Source: Paenibacillus sp. MZ04-78.2 (lineage in GTDB: Bacteria > Bacillota > Bacilli > Paenibacillales > NBRC-103111). From it: a stretch of 64,000 nucleotides of DNA. Below, one piece after another: positions 26,736-35,541 of this stretch; position 1 is the stretch's first letter, and every line of letters starts with the position of its first letter. The notes beneath the pieces were generated by a model that worked only from the letters and a program-made list of their open reading frames with translations, had not been told where the DNA came from and searched no databases. The translations under genes and the position numbers were made by a program. Location: contig NZ_JANAVJ010000005.1 in the NCBI RefSeq assembly GCF_024213375.1, positions 150,122 to 214,121 on the forward strand. Reading direction: 5' to 3'.

Positions 26736-27526
26736 CCGGGGCGTACGTAGTGTCTGCACAGGGCGGCGAGAAGCTGTGCGGCTGGAATGCGCCCGGCCGG
26801 AAGCGGTGGCGCGGAATATTCGTCACGGGCACGGATACCGGCGTCGGCAAGACGGTGATTACGGCGGCAATCGCTGCCGCACTTCGCAGCGAAGGGCGGA
26901 ACGTCGGCGTCTGGAAGCCGGTCCAGAGCGGGGCGCTTCTCGGCAAGGGAATCACCGACGCCGAACGGCTGCTGCGGGGGACAGGTATCGCCGACCGCCC
27001 GGAACAGGTCGCGCCGTTTACGTTCGCAGCGCCGCTGGCTCCGGCGCTTGCCGCCAAGCAAGCCGGGGTAACTATGACGACGGCCGGGCTTCTGGCGGCA
27101 GGAGAACCATTGGCCGAAAAGTATGACGCGCTGCTGATCGAAGGAGCGGGGGGCGCTGCCGTGCCGTTAACCTCCGATACCCTCGTAGCGGATTTTATCG
27201 CCGAGCTTGGCGTTCCGGCGCTGATCGTCGCCCGCTGCGGCCTGGGCACGGTCAACCATACGCTGCTAACCGCTGCGCTGCTGCGGCAGCGGGGGATTCC
27301 GGTCGCAGGCATTGTGATGAACGAGGTCGACCTCGCGACATCGCGCGATGACCCAAGCACCGCTGTGAATGCGGAGCTGATTGAGCGCTACGGCGGCCTC
27401 CGCGTGCTTGGGCGATTCCCGTGGATAAGCGGCGAAGCTACGATGGAGAAACTCGTACGAGCCGTGAAGCGGCATATCGACATTTCGCCGGTCCGACAAA
27501 TGTTGATAAACGCAAGAAGTCAATAG
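26732..27526 (+). CDS. bioD: dethiobiotin synthetase
   Basis: 264 residues, starting with a GTG that overlaps the bioA stop. The P-loop GTDTGVGKT lies near residue 33; the preceding 27 or so residues are an extension not usual in BioD, so a later start is possible though none has a better ribosome site. WKPVQSG, ADRPEQVAPFTFAAPLAPALAA and LIEGAGGAAVPL are conserved. It closes the ureido ring of dethiobiotin from DAPA, CO2 and ATP. Confidence 0.93.
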   Translation: MTGAYVVSAQGGEKLCGWNAPGRKRWRGIFVTGTDTGVGKTVITAAIAAALRSEGRNVGVWKPVQSGALLGKGITDAERLLRGTGIADRPEQVAPFTFAAPLAPALAAKQAGVTMTTAGLLAAGEPLAEKYDALLIEGAGGAAVPLTSDTLVADFIAELGVPALIVARCGLGTVNHTLLTAALLRQRGIPVAGIVMNEVDLATSRDDPSTAVNAELIERYGGLRVLGRFPWISGEATMEKLVRAVKRHIDISPVRQMLINARSQ

Positions 27527-27538
27527 GAGGAGAGGGAG

Positions 27539-28567
27539 ATGGGGATGAAGGCAAACGTGTCTGGAATACCCGTAACACCCGAAACGGCTGCGGATTGGCA
27601 GGCGTTGGCTCAAAAAGCGCTGGATGGAGAACGTTTGTCCGTCGAAGAAGGACTCGCCGTGCTGGAGGCCGATAACGACGAAGTGCTGCCGCTGCTGCAG
27701 GCCGTTTTTCGGGTACGCAAACATTTTTACGGGAAGAAAGTCAAGCTGAACATGATTATTAACGCAAAAAGTGGCCTTTGCCCCGAGGACTGCGGCTACT
27801 GCGCCCAATCTATCGTATCCTCGGCGCCAATCGCCAAGTACCCGCTGCTGGAAAAAGCCACGCTGCTGGCCGGCGCACGCGAAGCGCTGGCCCGTCAAGC
27901 GGGAACCTACTGCATCGTCGCTTCCGGCAAAGGCCCGACGGACAAAGAATTGAATCAGGTCATCGACGCGGTCAAGGAAATCCGCGCGACGATGCCGCTC
28001 AAGATTTGCGCGTGCCTCGGCCTTCTCAAGGACGATCAGGCCGAACGCCTCGCGGAAGCGGGCGTACACCGCTACAATCATAACTTGAACACAAGCAGAG
28101 CGAACTACCCTTCTATCACGACAACCCATACCTACGATCAACGGGTCGAAAGCGTCGAAAAGGTGAAGCATTACGGCCTGTCTCCTTGCTCCGGCGTAAT
28201 TATCGGCATGGGCGAGACGAACCGCGAAATCGTGGAGATGGCTTACGCGCTCCGGGAGCTTGATGCCGACTCGATTCCGGTCAACTTCTTGAACGCCATT
28301 CCGGGGACTCCGCTGGAACAAGCGGGGCGTACTCTCGCGTTGAAGGCGCTCAAGGTGCTGGCGTTGTTCCGCTTGATCTGCCCGTCCAAGGAAATCCGCG
28401 TAGCGGGCGGCCGCGAGGTCAATCTCCGGACGCTGCAGCCGCTTGGCCTGTACGCCGCCAACTCGTTGTTCGTCGGCGATTATTTGACGACGAAAGGGCA
28501 GGAGGCTGCGGCGGACTATCAGATGATCGAAGATTTGGGCTTCGAGATTGAAGCCTGCGCCCTGTAA
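27539..28567 (+). CDS. bioB: biotin synthase
   Basis: 342 residues. The radical SAM cysteines are C81, C85 and C88 (CPEDCGYC); YNHNLNTSRANYPSI and IPVNFLNAIPGTPLE are standard BioB segments. The enzyme inserts sulfur from an iron-sulfur cluster into dethiobiotin. The ATG at 27539 follows AGGAGGAGAGG; an ATG 6 nt later is also possible. Third gene of the operon. Confidence 0.97.
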   Translation: MGMKANVSGIPVTPETAADWQALAQKALDGERLSVEEGLAVLEADNDEVLPLLQAVFRVRKHFYGKKVKLNMIINAKSGLCPEDCGYCAQSIVSSAPIAKYPLLEKATLLAGAREALARQAGTYCIVASGKGPTDKELNQVIDAVKEIRATMPLKICACLGLLKDDQAERLAEAGVHRYNHNLNTSRANYPSITTTHTYDQRVESVEKVKHYGLSPCSGVIIGMGETNREIVEMAYALRELDADSIPVNFLNAIPGTPLEQAGRTLALKALKVLALFRLICPSKEIRVAGGREVNLRTLQPLGLYAANSLFVGDYLTTKGQEAAADYQMIEDLGFEIEACAL

Positions 28568-28579
28568 GGCGGTGGCGGC

Positions 28580-29758
28580 ATGAAATGGATCGAAGCCGAG
28601 CTTCAGAAGCTGGAAGATCAGTCGCTCAACCGCTCGCTGCATACCAGCGCCCGTGTCCCCGGCCGCCAAGGGTATGTGCTGCGTGAACAAAAAACGATGC
28701 TTGATTTGTCCTCGAACGATTACCTTGGATTGGCATGCCATCCGGCTATTGCTGCCGCCATGAACCGCGCGCTTCTCGCCGAGGGAGCCGGTTCCGGCGC
28801 ATCGCGTCTGATCACCGGCAATCTGCCTCCCTATGGCCGTCTGGAAGAGGCTCTCGCCGCTTGGCAGCAAAGCGAGGCTGCGCTTGTTTTAGCCAACGGG
28901 TATATGGCGAACCTCGGCGTCATACAGGCGCTTGCAGGCCGCGGAGATGTCGTGTTCAGCGACCGGCTGAATCACGCGAGCATTGTGGACGGCATCGGGT
29001 TAAGTCGCGCCGATCACGTCCGGTACCGCCACAATGACATGGAGCAGTTGCGTCGGTTATTGTACAAGCACCGCGATGCAAGACGAAAGCTGATCGTCAC
29101 GGACGCGGTCTTCTCGATGGACGGCGACCAAGCGCTGTTGGCGGAGCTAGTTGCCCTGAAGCGGGAGTACGGAGCCATCCTCATGGTCGACGAAGCTCAC
29201 AGCGGAGGCGTTTATGGAGCGCGCGGCGAAGGACTATGTCATGCGCTGGGGCTACAGAACGGCATAGACGTACACGTGGGAACCTTCAGCAAAGCGTTCG
29301 GCGTCTACGGCGCCTACGTTTCCGGCAGCCGTACGCTCATCCGTTGGCTGGTCAATAAGGCGAGGCCGGTCATCTACTCGACGGCGCTGCCTCCGTCCGT
29401 GATCGCCGGGATTGCGGAAGCTCTGCATTTGGTGCAAACGGAACGGTGGCGGCGCGAACGGCTTGCCGCGTCCAGTCGGCAGTTCCGTTCCTTACTGCGC
29501 AAGGCAGGCCTCCAAGTCGGGCCCGGAGATTCGCCGATTGTCCCAGTTATCGTCGGAGACAACGCGACAGCCCTGCGTCTCAGCTCTGCGCTGGAAGCGG
29601 AAGGCATTGCTGCAGTCGCCGTCCGTCCCCCGACGGTCCCGGACGGAACGGCGCGCATCCGCTTCTCCTTATCCGCCGCGCATACTCCGGACGACCTGGC
29701 CGATGCCGCCCGCCGCGTCGAACAGGTCGCTCATCGGCTGGGGGTGCTGGCGCGATGA
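28580..29758 (+). CDS. bioF: 8-amino-7-oxononanoate synthase
   Basis: 392 residues, alpha-oxoamine synthase family. DLSSNDYLGLACHP, GSGASRLITGN, FSDRLNHASIVDGI, MVDEAHSGGVYGARG (PLP Asp) and VGTFSKAFGVYGAYV (PLP lysine) are all present. It condenses pimeloyl-ACP with alanine to KAPA. It overlaps the esterase gene by 4 nt (ATGA). Confidence 0.97.
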   Translation: MKWIEAELQKLEDQSLNRSLHTSARVPGRQGYVLREQKTMLDLSSNDYLGLACHPAIAAAMNRALLAEGAGSGASRLITGNLPPYGRLEEALAAWQQSEAALVLANGYMANLGVIQALAGRGDVVFSDRLNHASIVDGIGLSRADHVRYRHNDMEQLRRLLYKHRDARRKLIVTDAVFSMDGDQALLAELVALKREYGAILMVDEAHSGGVYGARGEGLCHALGLQNGIDVHVGTFSKAFGVYGAYVSGSRTLIRWLVNKARPVIYSTALPPSVIAGIAEALHLVQTERWRRERLAASSRQFRSLLRKAGLQVGPGDSPIVPVIVGDNATALRLSSALEAEGIAAVAVRPPTVPDGTARIRFSLSAAHTPDDLADAARRVEQVAHRLGVLAR

Positions 29759-30618
29759 CGGACCCGATTCGCATCTTCGCGAACAGAGCGGCGCTCGGCG
29801 CATCGACCGGAACGCCAAAAACCACAAAGCCGCGCGGCGCCGTTATCTTATGGCTGGCCGGATGGAGTATGCCGGAAACGGTATTCGCAGAGCTTCAATC
29901 GCATCTGCCGGAGTTCATTCATGTCCCGGTACGGCTGAACTGCGCCGAAACGCCGGAGCAGATGATAGCTCAGGTTGAAGCGGCTGCCATCGCTTGGATC
30001 GCCGAGTGGGACAGTACCCACCCGCGGTTTCCGACGACCTCCCGGAGAAGCAGAAAGCTTCTGATCGCCGGCTGGTCGCTCGGCGGATTGCTTGCGCTGC
30101 GTCTCGCCGCACAGGGATTCGCGGACGCGCTAGTGCTTTTCGGCGCAACCGCGCGATTCGTCCGCTCCGGGGAAGAGTCGGACCGCGGCTGGCCGGATGC
30201 GGTTCTCCGGCACATGGCGGCGGCCATCGCCAAGGACCGTCTGGCTGTAGAAGCCCAGTTCCGCGAACGGCTGCTCTCGGATGGGGAAAAGAAAGCGGGC
30301 CTCCTCCCGCAGCTACCCCGGACAGGAAGCTGGCCGACCGCAGCGCTGCTCGCTGGCATTCAGCTTCTGCGGACCGCGAATCATGTGCCGGATCTGCCGG
30401 AGATCGCTTGTCCGACGCTTCTTGTCCACGGCAAAGAGGACAAGGTGTGCCCGTACGGTGCGGCAGAAGAACTGTACGAACGGCTGCCGCAGGCGGACAT
30501 CCTGCCGGTCGAAGGCGGCGGGCATATCCCGTTTCTTGCGCGGGAGGCAGCTATCGCCGAAACGATCAGGAGGTGGTGGCATGGAGCACAGGCTGCATTC
30601 GATTCGCCGCCGGTTTGA
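29755..30618 (+). CDS. bioH: alpha/beta hydrolase, probable pimeloyl-ACP methyl ester esterase
   Basis: 287 residues from the ATG at 29755 overlapping the bioF stop; the open frame extends upstream inside bioF. The nucleophile elbow is GWSLGG and the C-terminal GGGHIPFL carries the catalytic His; LVHGKEDKVCP has the acid. Placed between bioF and bioC, it should demethylate pimeloyl-ACP methyl ester and so end the BioC-BioH route. Sequence alone does not separate BioH from other esterase types used for this step. It overlaps bioC by 38 nt. Confidence 0.82.
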   Translation: MTDPIRIFANRAALGASTGTPKTTKPRGAVILWLAGWSMPETVFAELQSHLPEFIHVPVRLNCAETPEQMIAQVEAAAIAWIAEWDSTHPRFPTTSRRSRKLLIAGWSLGGLLALRLAAQGFADALVLFGATARFVRSGEESDRGWPDAVLRHMAAAIAKDRLAVEAQFRERLLSDGEKKAGLLPQLPRTGSWPTAALLAGIQLLRTANHVPDLPEIACPTLLVHGKEDKVCPYGAAEELYERLPQADILPVEGGGHIPFLAREAAIAETIRRWWHGAQAAFDSPPV

Positions 30619-31441
30619 CCGCTCTGCCAAGGCATCCTATGACGCGCACGCACGCGTACAACGCGTCATGGCAGACGAGCTTGTCCGGTCATTGGCCCGC
30701 CGGAAGCAGGGAAGCGGGGAAACACGGCCGCATCTGCTGGAAATCGGCTGCGGCACCGGCCTGCTGACCGAGATGCTGCTGCGCGATTGGCCCGATGCGG
30801 TCATTACCGCGCTGGATATCGCGCCGGCCATGCTGGAAGCGGCGGAACGGCGCATCCGCTCCAAGGCTTCATCGACGGCCGCAAACCAACGGCTTCCCGT
30901 CAACTTCCGTCTGGCGGATGCCGAAGCGTGGGCCGCCCAAGCGGAGCCGTTGTCGTTCGATCTCATCGTCTCGAACGCTTGCTTTCAATGGCTGGCCAGC
31001 CCGCAGGAAACGCTGCGGCATCTGCGGCTGCTGCTGCGTCCCGGCGGTCTATTGACGTTCACGACCTTCGGTCCGGAGACGTTCCGCGAGCTGCACGAAT
31101 CGTTTGCCGCCGTTTACCGCTCCCGCAGTCTGGAGCCGCAGCGGCACGGCCTTGCGTTTCCCTCTGCCGGCGAGTGGCGGACCCTCCTTCAACATGCGGG
31201 CTTTGAGGAGGCTCGGGATGAGAGCGTCATCCGGACCGAAGGCTATACCTCCGTCAGCGAATTTCTGCACTCGGTCAAAGCGACGGGAGCCAGCGCATCG
31301 GCGGCCGACGCTTCGCGCGGTCTTGGCTGGCGTTCCTTATTCGCCGGTATGTTTCGGGAGTACGAAAAACGGTTTTCAGCCCCCGAAGGGATTTCAGCCA
31401 CGTACCAGCTTCTTTTGCTCCAAGCGGAAGTCCCCTCATGA
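30581..31441 (+). CDS. bioC: malonyl-ACP O-methyltransferase
   Basis: 286 residues from the ATG at 30581, with AGGAGGTGG upstream inside bioH. FDRSAKASYDAHARVQRVMA is the typical BioC N-terminus, LLEIGCGTGLLTEML is SAM motif I, and LIVSNACFQWL is the post-II motif. It methylates the free carboxyl of malonyl-ACP so that fatty-acid synthase can build the pimeloyl chain. Last biotin gene; bioI and bioW are absent, so the cell appears to use the BioC/BioH pathway. Confidence 0.94.
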   Translation: MEHRLHSIRRRFDRSAKASYDAHARVQRVMADELVRSLARRKQGSGETRPHLLEIGCGTGLLTEMLLRDWPDAVITALDIAPAMLEAAERRIRSKASSTAANQRLPVNFRLADAEAWAAQAEPLSFDLIVSNACFQWLASPQETLRHLRLLLRPGGLLTFTTFGPETFRELHESFAAVYRSRSLEPQRHGLAFPSAGEWRTLLQHAGFEEARDESVIRTEGYTSVSEFLHSVKATGASASAADASRGLGWRSLFAGMFREYEKRFSAPEGISATYQLLLLQAEVPS

Positions 31442-31495
31442 CAAAATTTGCTGGAAACGGTAAAATGGAAAGGAAGTTACCGGAGGTGGATGGCG

Positions 31496-31864
31496 ATGTG
31501 CCGTTATGCGACGACGTACAAAAATATTTACGCTTGCTTTTCGTGCCGCAAAGTGTTTAAGCAAAGGCCCGATTATGAACTGGGCAAAATCGAAGCGGCG
31601 AACAGACAATACAAATGTCCGCAATGCGGCGAAGTCATGAACGATATGGGACACGACTTTCATGCCCCGAAGCAGAAAGATATTAAACAGTGGAAAAAAG
31701 TCGAGGTCCTGTATGCTCACGGCTTCAGCTATCATTCCTGCGGCTGCGACGGACCGGGGTACCGGCCGGCGAAGCTGAGCGAAGTCGAAGCGTTTCTGGA
31801 GGCGAAACAAACGTTCAAGACCGAAGGAGAGGTTCTGCTGCAGAAGCTGTCGGTCAAGGCGTAG
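31496..31864 (+). CDS. small zinc-ribbon protein of unknown function
   Basis: 122 residues; the ATG at 31496 has GGAGG at 9 nt, better than the in-frame ATG at 31490. Two cysteine pairs, C-FS-C near residue 15 and C-PQ-C near 42, look like a zinc ribbon, and HSCGCDGPGYRP adds two more cysteines. It starts 54 nt after bioC and before a terminator, so it probably shares the transcript with the biotin operon. I do not recognise the family, and no link to biotin is evident. Confidence 0.75.
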   Translation: MCRYATTYKNIYACFSCRKVFKQRPDYELGKIEAANRQYKCPQCGEVMNDMGHDFHAPKQKDIKQWKKVEVLYAHGFSYHSCGCDGPGYRPAKLSEVEAFLEAKQTFKTEGEVLLQKLSVKA

Positions 31865-31885
31865 GACTGGAAATATTAATGAACG

Positions 31886-31925
31886 AAAAAAAGGCCGGGG
31901 ATGCTTTCCCACAGGCCTTTTTTTG
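31886..31925 (+). terminator. terminator after the biotin operon
   Basis: AAAAAAAGGCC (31886-31896) pairs with GGCCTTTTTTT (31914-31924); the run of T on one arm and A on the other makes it work in both directions. Confidence 0.92.
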
Positions 31926-32225
31926 ATGGCTTGACGGACCTTTCGGCCATTCGAGCCACTAGGTCTTAGTGTACCGTATTTTGGAAGTCGGTAGCAAGAG
32001 AACATTTGTTCGATTACATCGACTATATGAATACTTTTTACCAAATTTGAGCAATGTATCAGTAGAACCAGAGCCACTTACTTTAAAATGCAGGTGACGA
32101 AGGATGCGTTTCTTCAAATTAAACAGAGCCGGGAAGCCATGCGCAGCAGCGGCAAGCGACTGCATATAATTCCTTGAATTGGATATCTTAATCATTCAGG
32201 ATCGTCCAACTCGGAGGCTTCGCGG
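31926..32225 (+). other. intergenic region before orphan gerB
   Basis: About 300 nt with no supported gene; a 78-codon minus-strand frame lacks any recognisable protein features. A GCATATAATT element near 32162 could be part of a promoter, perhaps a forespore type, but the evidence is thin. Confidence 0.3.
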
Positions 32226-33326
32226 ATGAAAAAGTATGCTTTTAACGAAATTACGACTTGGCAATATGTATTTCTCATTTTCGCCTCGGAAATTGGCATC
32301 GGCGTCCTCCCGTTTCCTGCGAGTGTGACCCGGTATGCGGGGACGGACAGCTGGATATCGGTCATCTTGGGCTGGGTTCTGATTACGGCCGCCAGCTTGG
32401 CCATCATCCAAGCCATGAAGCGTTGCCCGGACGGGACGCTGCTTGATCTGCTGACGAATTATTGGGGCAAATGGGCGGGGGGAGCCGGCGCGATCTTCGT
32501 CGCTTTCTATTTTGCTTGTTTCACATATGCCTGTTTCTCCCGGACGGTGATCTACGTCAAAGCATGGCTGCTGCCGCAAACGCCGGAGTTCATGCTCGTC
32601 GCTCTGCTGATGATTCCATTCTGGTTCATTGCCCGCAGCGGCGTCCGGGTCCATGGCAGATTTGCGGAGTTCGTTGTTTTGATCACCTGTTGGATGCCTC
32701 TGATTTTTATCGACGTGCTTAGTGACGCCGAATGGCTTCATCTGCTTCCCGTGCTTAAGGAAGGGTGGGGACGGGTGCTGAAAGGTACGCCGGAGATGGT
32801 GTTCACTTTTTTAGGCTTTGAAATGACGTTTATACTGTATCCGTTTCTGCAAAAGAAAGACCGGGCAGCCATTGGGGTGATTGCCGCCAATACGCTGGCC
32901 TTGCTTGTCTACTTGCTGCTGGACTTTACTTGCCAGGTGTTCTACAGCCCGGACGAGATCTTGCAATACAACGAACCGGTGATCAGCTTGCTGAAGGTGG
33001 TCGAATTTCCCTTCATCGAACGTTTTGAAATCGTGTTCCTCGCCTTGTATCTTTTGCTTATCTCTTTGACGTGGATACCTTTTACGTACTGCAGCGTATA
33101 TGCCACGAGCTGGATGCTGGGCAAGCCCGACCATCGGCCACATCTGATCGTATTTTTGCTGCTCCTCGTTGTGTCTTACATCTTTTATCAGCCGACGTTC
33201 CGCGAGAACGACAAAATGGTCGGTTGGATGGGCAAACTCGGAACAGGCTTTGCCGTCGTGTTTCCGTTTGTGCTATGGATGCTTGTTGCGGCGGCCGGCC
33301 GGCGCCGGAGGACGTCCGTTCATTGA
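32226..33326 (+). CDS. GerAB-type spore germination permease, orphan
   Basis: 366 residues with about ten hydrophobic segments; ITTWQYVFLIFASEIGIGVLP is the usual start of GerAB/endospore germination permeases (APC superfamily). The FTFLGFEMTFILYPFL segment is also conserved. B-subunits normally sit between an A and a C gene in a germinant receptor operon; here none is adjacent, while a complete gerA-gerB-gerC set lies 3.3 kb further on. It may exchange with other receptors or take up a spore-related solute. The ATG follows CGGAGG. Confidence 0.88.
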   Translation: MKKYAFNEITTWQYVFLIFASEIGIGVLPFPASVTRYAGTDSWISVILGWVLITAASLAIIQAMKRCPDGTLLDLLTNYWGKWAGGAGAIFVAFYFACFTYACFSRTVIYVKAWLLPQTPEFMLVALLMIPFWFIARSGVRVHGRFAEFVVLITCWMPLIFIDVLSDAEWLHLLPVLKEGWGRVLKGTPEMVFTFLGFEMTFILYPFLQKKDRAAIGVIAANTLALLVYLLLDFTCQVFYSPDEILQYNEPVISLLKVVEFPFIERFEIVFLALYLLLISLTWIPFTYCSVYATSWMLGKPDHRPHLIVFLLLLVVSYIFYQPTFRENDKMVGWMGKLGTGFAVVFPFVLWMLVAAAGRRRRTSVH

Positions 33327-33351
33327 CAATGATAATCTTTATCAATATTAT
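33323..33351 (+). promoter_or_regulatory. promoter overlapping a Fur box
   Basis: TTGACA (33323-33328), a 17-nt spacer and TATTAT (33346-33351). Between them TGATAAT-C-TTTATCA (33330-33344) matches the 7-1-7 Fur box with one mismatch. Fur-Fe should block the promoter, so the next gene is expected to be on in iron starvation. Confidence 0.85.
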
Positions 33352-33383
33352 AAAATGGTAAGTTTATCTAGGGGAGTGATTTC

Positions 33384-33719
33384 ATGTTTATTGAAATGAA
33401 AACGATTATCGTCAAAGAAGGAACCTCGGACCTGGTCGTTCAGCGCTTCAGCGGAGAGGGCGCCATTGAAAAATCCGAAGGCTTTATCGATTTAAGCGTC
33501 CTTGTCAAGAAGGCGAGAAAAGGCGACGAAGAGGTCATTGTCATGATTCGCTGGGAGTCTGAGGAAGCGTGGAAGAAATGGGAGACCAGCGAGGTTCATC
33601 TCGAAGGTCACAGACAAGCAAGAGGCAAGCCGAAGCCGGAGCATATCCTCAGCTCGAGCCACGGAAACTATGAAGTGAAAACGGTCAAAGGACCGTATCG
33701 GCAGCAAGCGCAAGCGTGA
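33384..33719 (+). CDS. heme-degrading monooxygenase (IsdG/HmoA-like)
   Basis: 111 residues, one ABM (antibiotic biosynthesis monooxygenase) domain as in IsdG, HmoA and HmoB. The sequence MIRWESEEAWKKWETSEVH corresponds to the conserved W-x-S-x-E-A-F/W-x-x-W-x-x-S-x-x-H strand and helix, with the heme-binding His in that helix. It opens heme to release iron in the cytoplasm. Its promoter carries a good Fur box, which supports the iron role. AGGGGAG precedes the ATG. Confidence 0.85.
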   Translation: MFIEMKTIIVKEGTSDLVVQRFSGEGAIEKSEGFIDLSVLVKKARKGDEEVIVMIRWESEEAWKKWETSEVHLEGHRQARGKPKPEHILSSSHGNYEVKTVKGPYRQQAQA

Positions 33720-33756
33720 CGGGCCCGCACCTGTCCGTTCTATCAATTCGGAAACG

Positions 33757-33800
33757 AAGCCTTCGGCTTAAGCTCCTCACAGCGCCGGAGGCTTTTTTTG
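33757..33800 (+). terminator. terminator after heme monooxygenase gene
   Basis: AAGCCTTCGGC (33757-33767) pairs with GCCGGAGGCTT (33784-33794, one wobble), followed by a T run. Confidence 0.88.
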
Positions 33801-33890
33801 CTGCCCATATGCTGGAAGAAACCCCTCTGGACAATCGGGGCGGGCTCCATTAAAGTAGAAAGGAATGACTTGACAAAAGGAGTACGGCAA

Positions 33891-34448
33891 ATGAAAAGCA
33901 AGCTCAACAAAGTATTACTGCCTGCCATAGCGCTAAGTCTGATGATCATGGCTCCCGCTATTGCGGAAGGACCGTCCCGAACGGCGGGACAGCAGCAGCC
34001 GCTGCTTGAAGAAATCGCCTTCCAACTTCCGACGAACAATTACTGCAGCGCGGAACAGTCTCTGGATTTTTCGTTCCAATTATCCAACGCCGGCAGCACG
34101 CCCGCGGATATTACGGTGTCTTTTTATCAACAGGACGGCGGCAAGTTTACGACAGAAGGCACGTCCTACCAGCAGATCGGCTCCACGATCATCCCCGGCA
34201 AGCCTTTTACGCTGAAAGGCAATGCCACAGGGCTGTACCATATTAACTTTGGCAATCATCTCAATTGCAATGATCGCATATACCTGGGAAAAATCTCCGT
34301 CAACTCGGGCAAAGCCTCGCTGCTTGCGAGAGGCTGGGTGAATATGAAAGGAGCGGTTCAAAACATCGAGGTGAACGGCAATCAGACGTTCGAGTTGGCC
34401 GCTGTGCCAACGACATCCGAAGCGGCGGCGGCCAAAGCGGAGAAATAA
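33891..34448 (+). CDS. small secreted protein of unknown function
   Basis: 185 residues from the ATG at 33891 behind AAAGGAG; upstream ORF sequence is non-coding. A Sec signal peptide (about residues 1-26, KLNKVLLPAIALSLMIMAPAIA) is followed by a mostly beta-strand mature part. Two cysteines (NNYCSAEQ and HLNCNDR) could pair. No known domain is recognised. It has terminators on both sides, so it stands alone. It could be a cell-envelope or spore-surface protein; that is a guess. Confidence 0.8.
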   Translation: MKSKLNKVLLPAIALSLMIMAPAIAEGPSRTAGQQQPLLEEIAFQLPTNNYCSAEQSLDFSFQLSNAGSTPADITVSFYQQDGGKFTTEGTSYQQIGSTIIPGKPFTLKGNATGLYHINFGNHLNCNDRIYLGKISVNSGKASLLARGWVNMKGAVQNIEVNGNQTFELAAVPTTSEAAAAKAEK

Positions 34449-34454
34449 GTCCCA

Positions 34455-34497
34455 TAGAGGAGCGTCGGTTCGTTCTGCAGCCGGCCTCCTTTTTTTG
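34455..34497 (+). terminator. probable terminator after secreted protein
   Basis: GAGG...CGTCGG pairs imperfectly with CCGGC...CCTC (34482-34490) and a T run follows to 34497. Confidence 0.6.
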
Positions 34498-34541
34498 TAG
34501 GATGCAGGATAGACCAACAGAAGCTTGCAGGAGGGATCGTT

Positions 34542-35509
34542 ATGCGCGTCCATTGGGACGACGAGAGTATCGCGAGGGAAGCTTTAAAGCAATTCCCGGT
34601 TCATGGGGAGCGGCTTGTTTACTTGGGGAAGAGCGATAATGTGACCTTTCAGGTGAAGACGAAGCAGGAAAACTTGAACTATCTGATGAAGCTGCATTAT
34701 GCTACAAAGGGAAACCATTCCAAAAAGACGGTCGAGTCGGAGCTGCTTTGGCTCGAAGCGTTAGCTGCGGATACGACCTTGACGGTACCTTCTCCGGTTA
34801 GAACCGGGACAACGGGCTGACCGCAGAAGTAGCCGTCAACGCATTCGGGGAAAGCGTCGTCGTCACGCTGTATCAGTGGGTGAATGGCGAGCTTCTGGAC
34901 AGGGAGCCGACACTCGGAGAAGCTCGAAGCCTGGCGCAGCTCATGGCCGCGCTGCATCGGCATGCGATGGAGTGGAGCGCTCCCGCAGGGTTCACCCGCC
35001 CGGCGTACGATACGGACAACGTGTTGTCGTTGCCCGGTCCGTTAAAGCGGCTGCTGGAGCTGAACGTCATTTCGGGTGAAGCGTATGCTTGCCTCGAACA
35101 AACCGCACATAAAATCGCCGCCGGTCTGCAGCGGCTAACGGTGGCCAAGTCCGCGTGGGGACTGATTCACTCGGACCTGCACGAAAGCAATTATCTTTTC
35201 GATCAGGGCAGTCCGAGGCCCATCGACTTCTCCTCGTGCGGCTACGGCTTTTACCTGTTTGACGTGGCCGAGACGTTTTTGCATCTTTCACCGGAGAACC
35301 GGCGCGAATTTTTGTCCGCCTACCGGGAGGAACGTCAGCTGTGGGAGATCGACGCGAACAGTCTGGACCTGTTTTTCGTTTGGGCGATTCTGCGAAATTT
35401 CGCTTTTCTCGCCAACAACCCTGCGGAGCATGCATCGCTCTCCGAGCTTATCCCCAAAGTGACGAAAAGCTACTTTGAAAACTATCTGAAAGACGAACCG
35501 GTTCTGTAA
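34542..35509 (+). pseudogene. aminoglycoside-phosphotransferase-family kinase, frameshifted
   Basis: Frame 3 codes the N-terminal lobe (MRVHWDDESIAREALKQFPV... to VPSPVRT) and stops at 34820. From about 34802 frame 2 continues the same protein (DNGLTAEVAVNAFGESVVV and on through LYQWVNGELLDREP) to 35509. Joined, it is a normal APH/CotS-like kinase of about 320 residues. The catalytic loop is HSDLHESN; the metal loop reads IDFSSCGYG where most relatives have IDFDDCGYG, so the second Asp is changed. One indel between 34802 and 34818 (GGGACAACGGG) accounts for the break. Either a decaying gene or an assembly indel. Confidence 0.82.
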
Positions 35510-35541
35510 ATCTGGAGTAGTTAAGTAATAAGGGGGATATT

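Noticed and set aside
27266..28870. 534-codon minus-strand frame across bioD-bioB-bioF
   Set aside because: It spans three genuine genes and has no protein features; GC-rich shadow.
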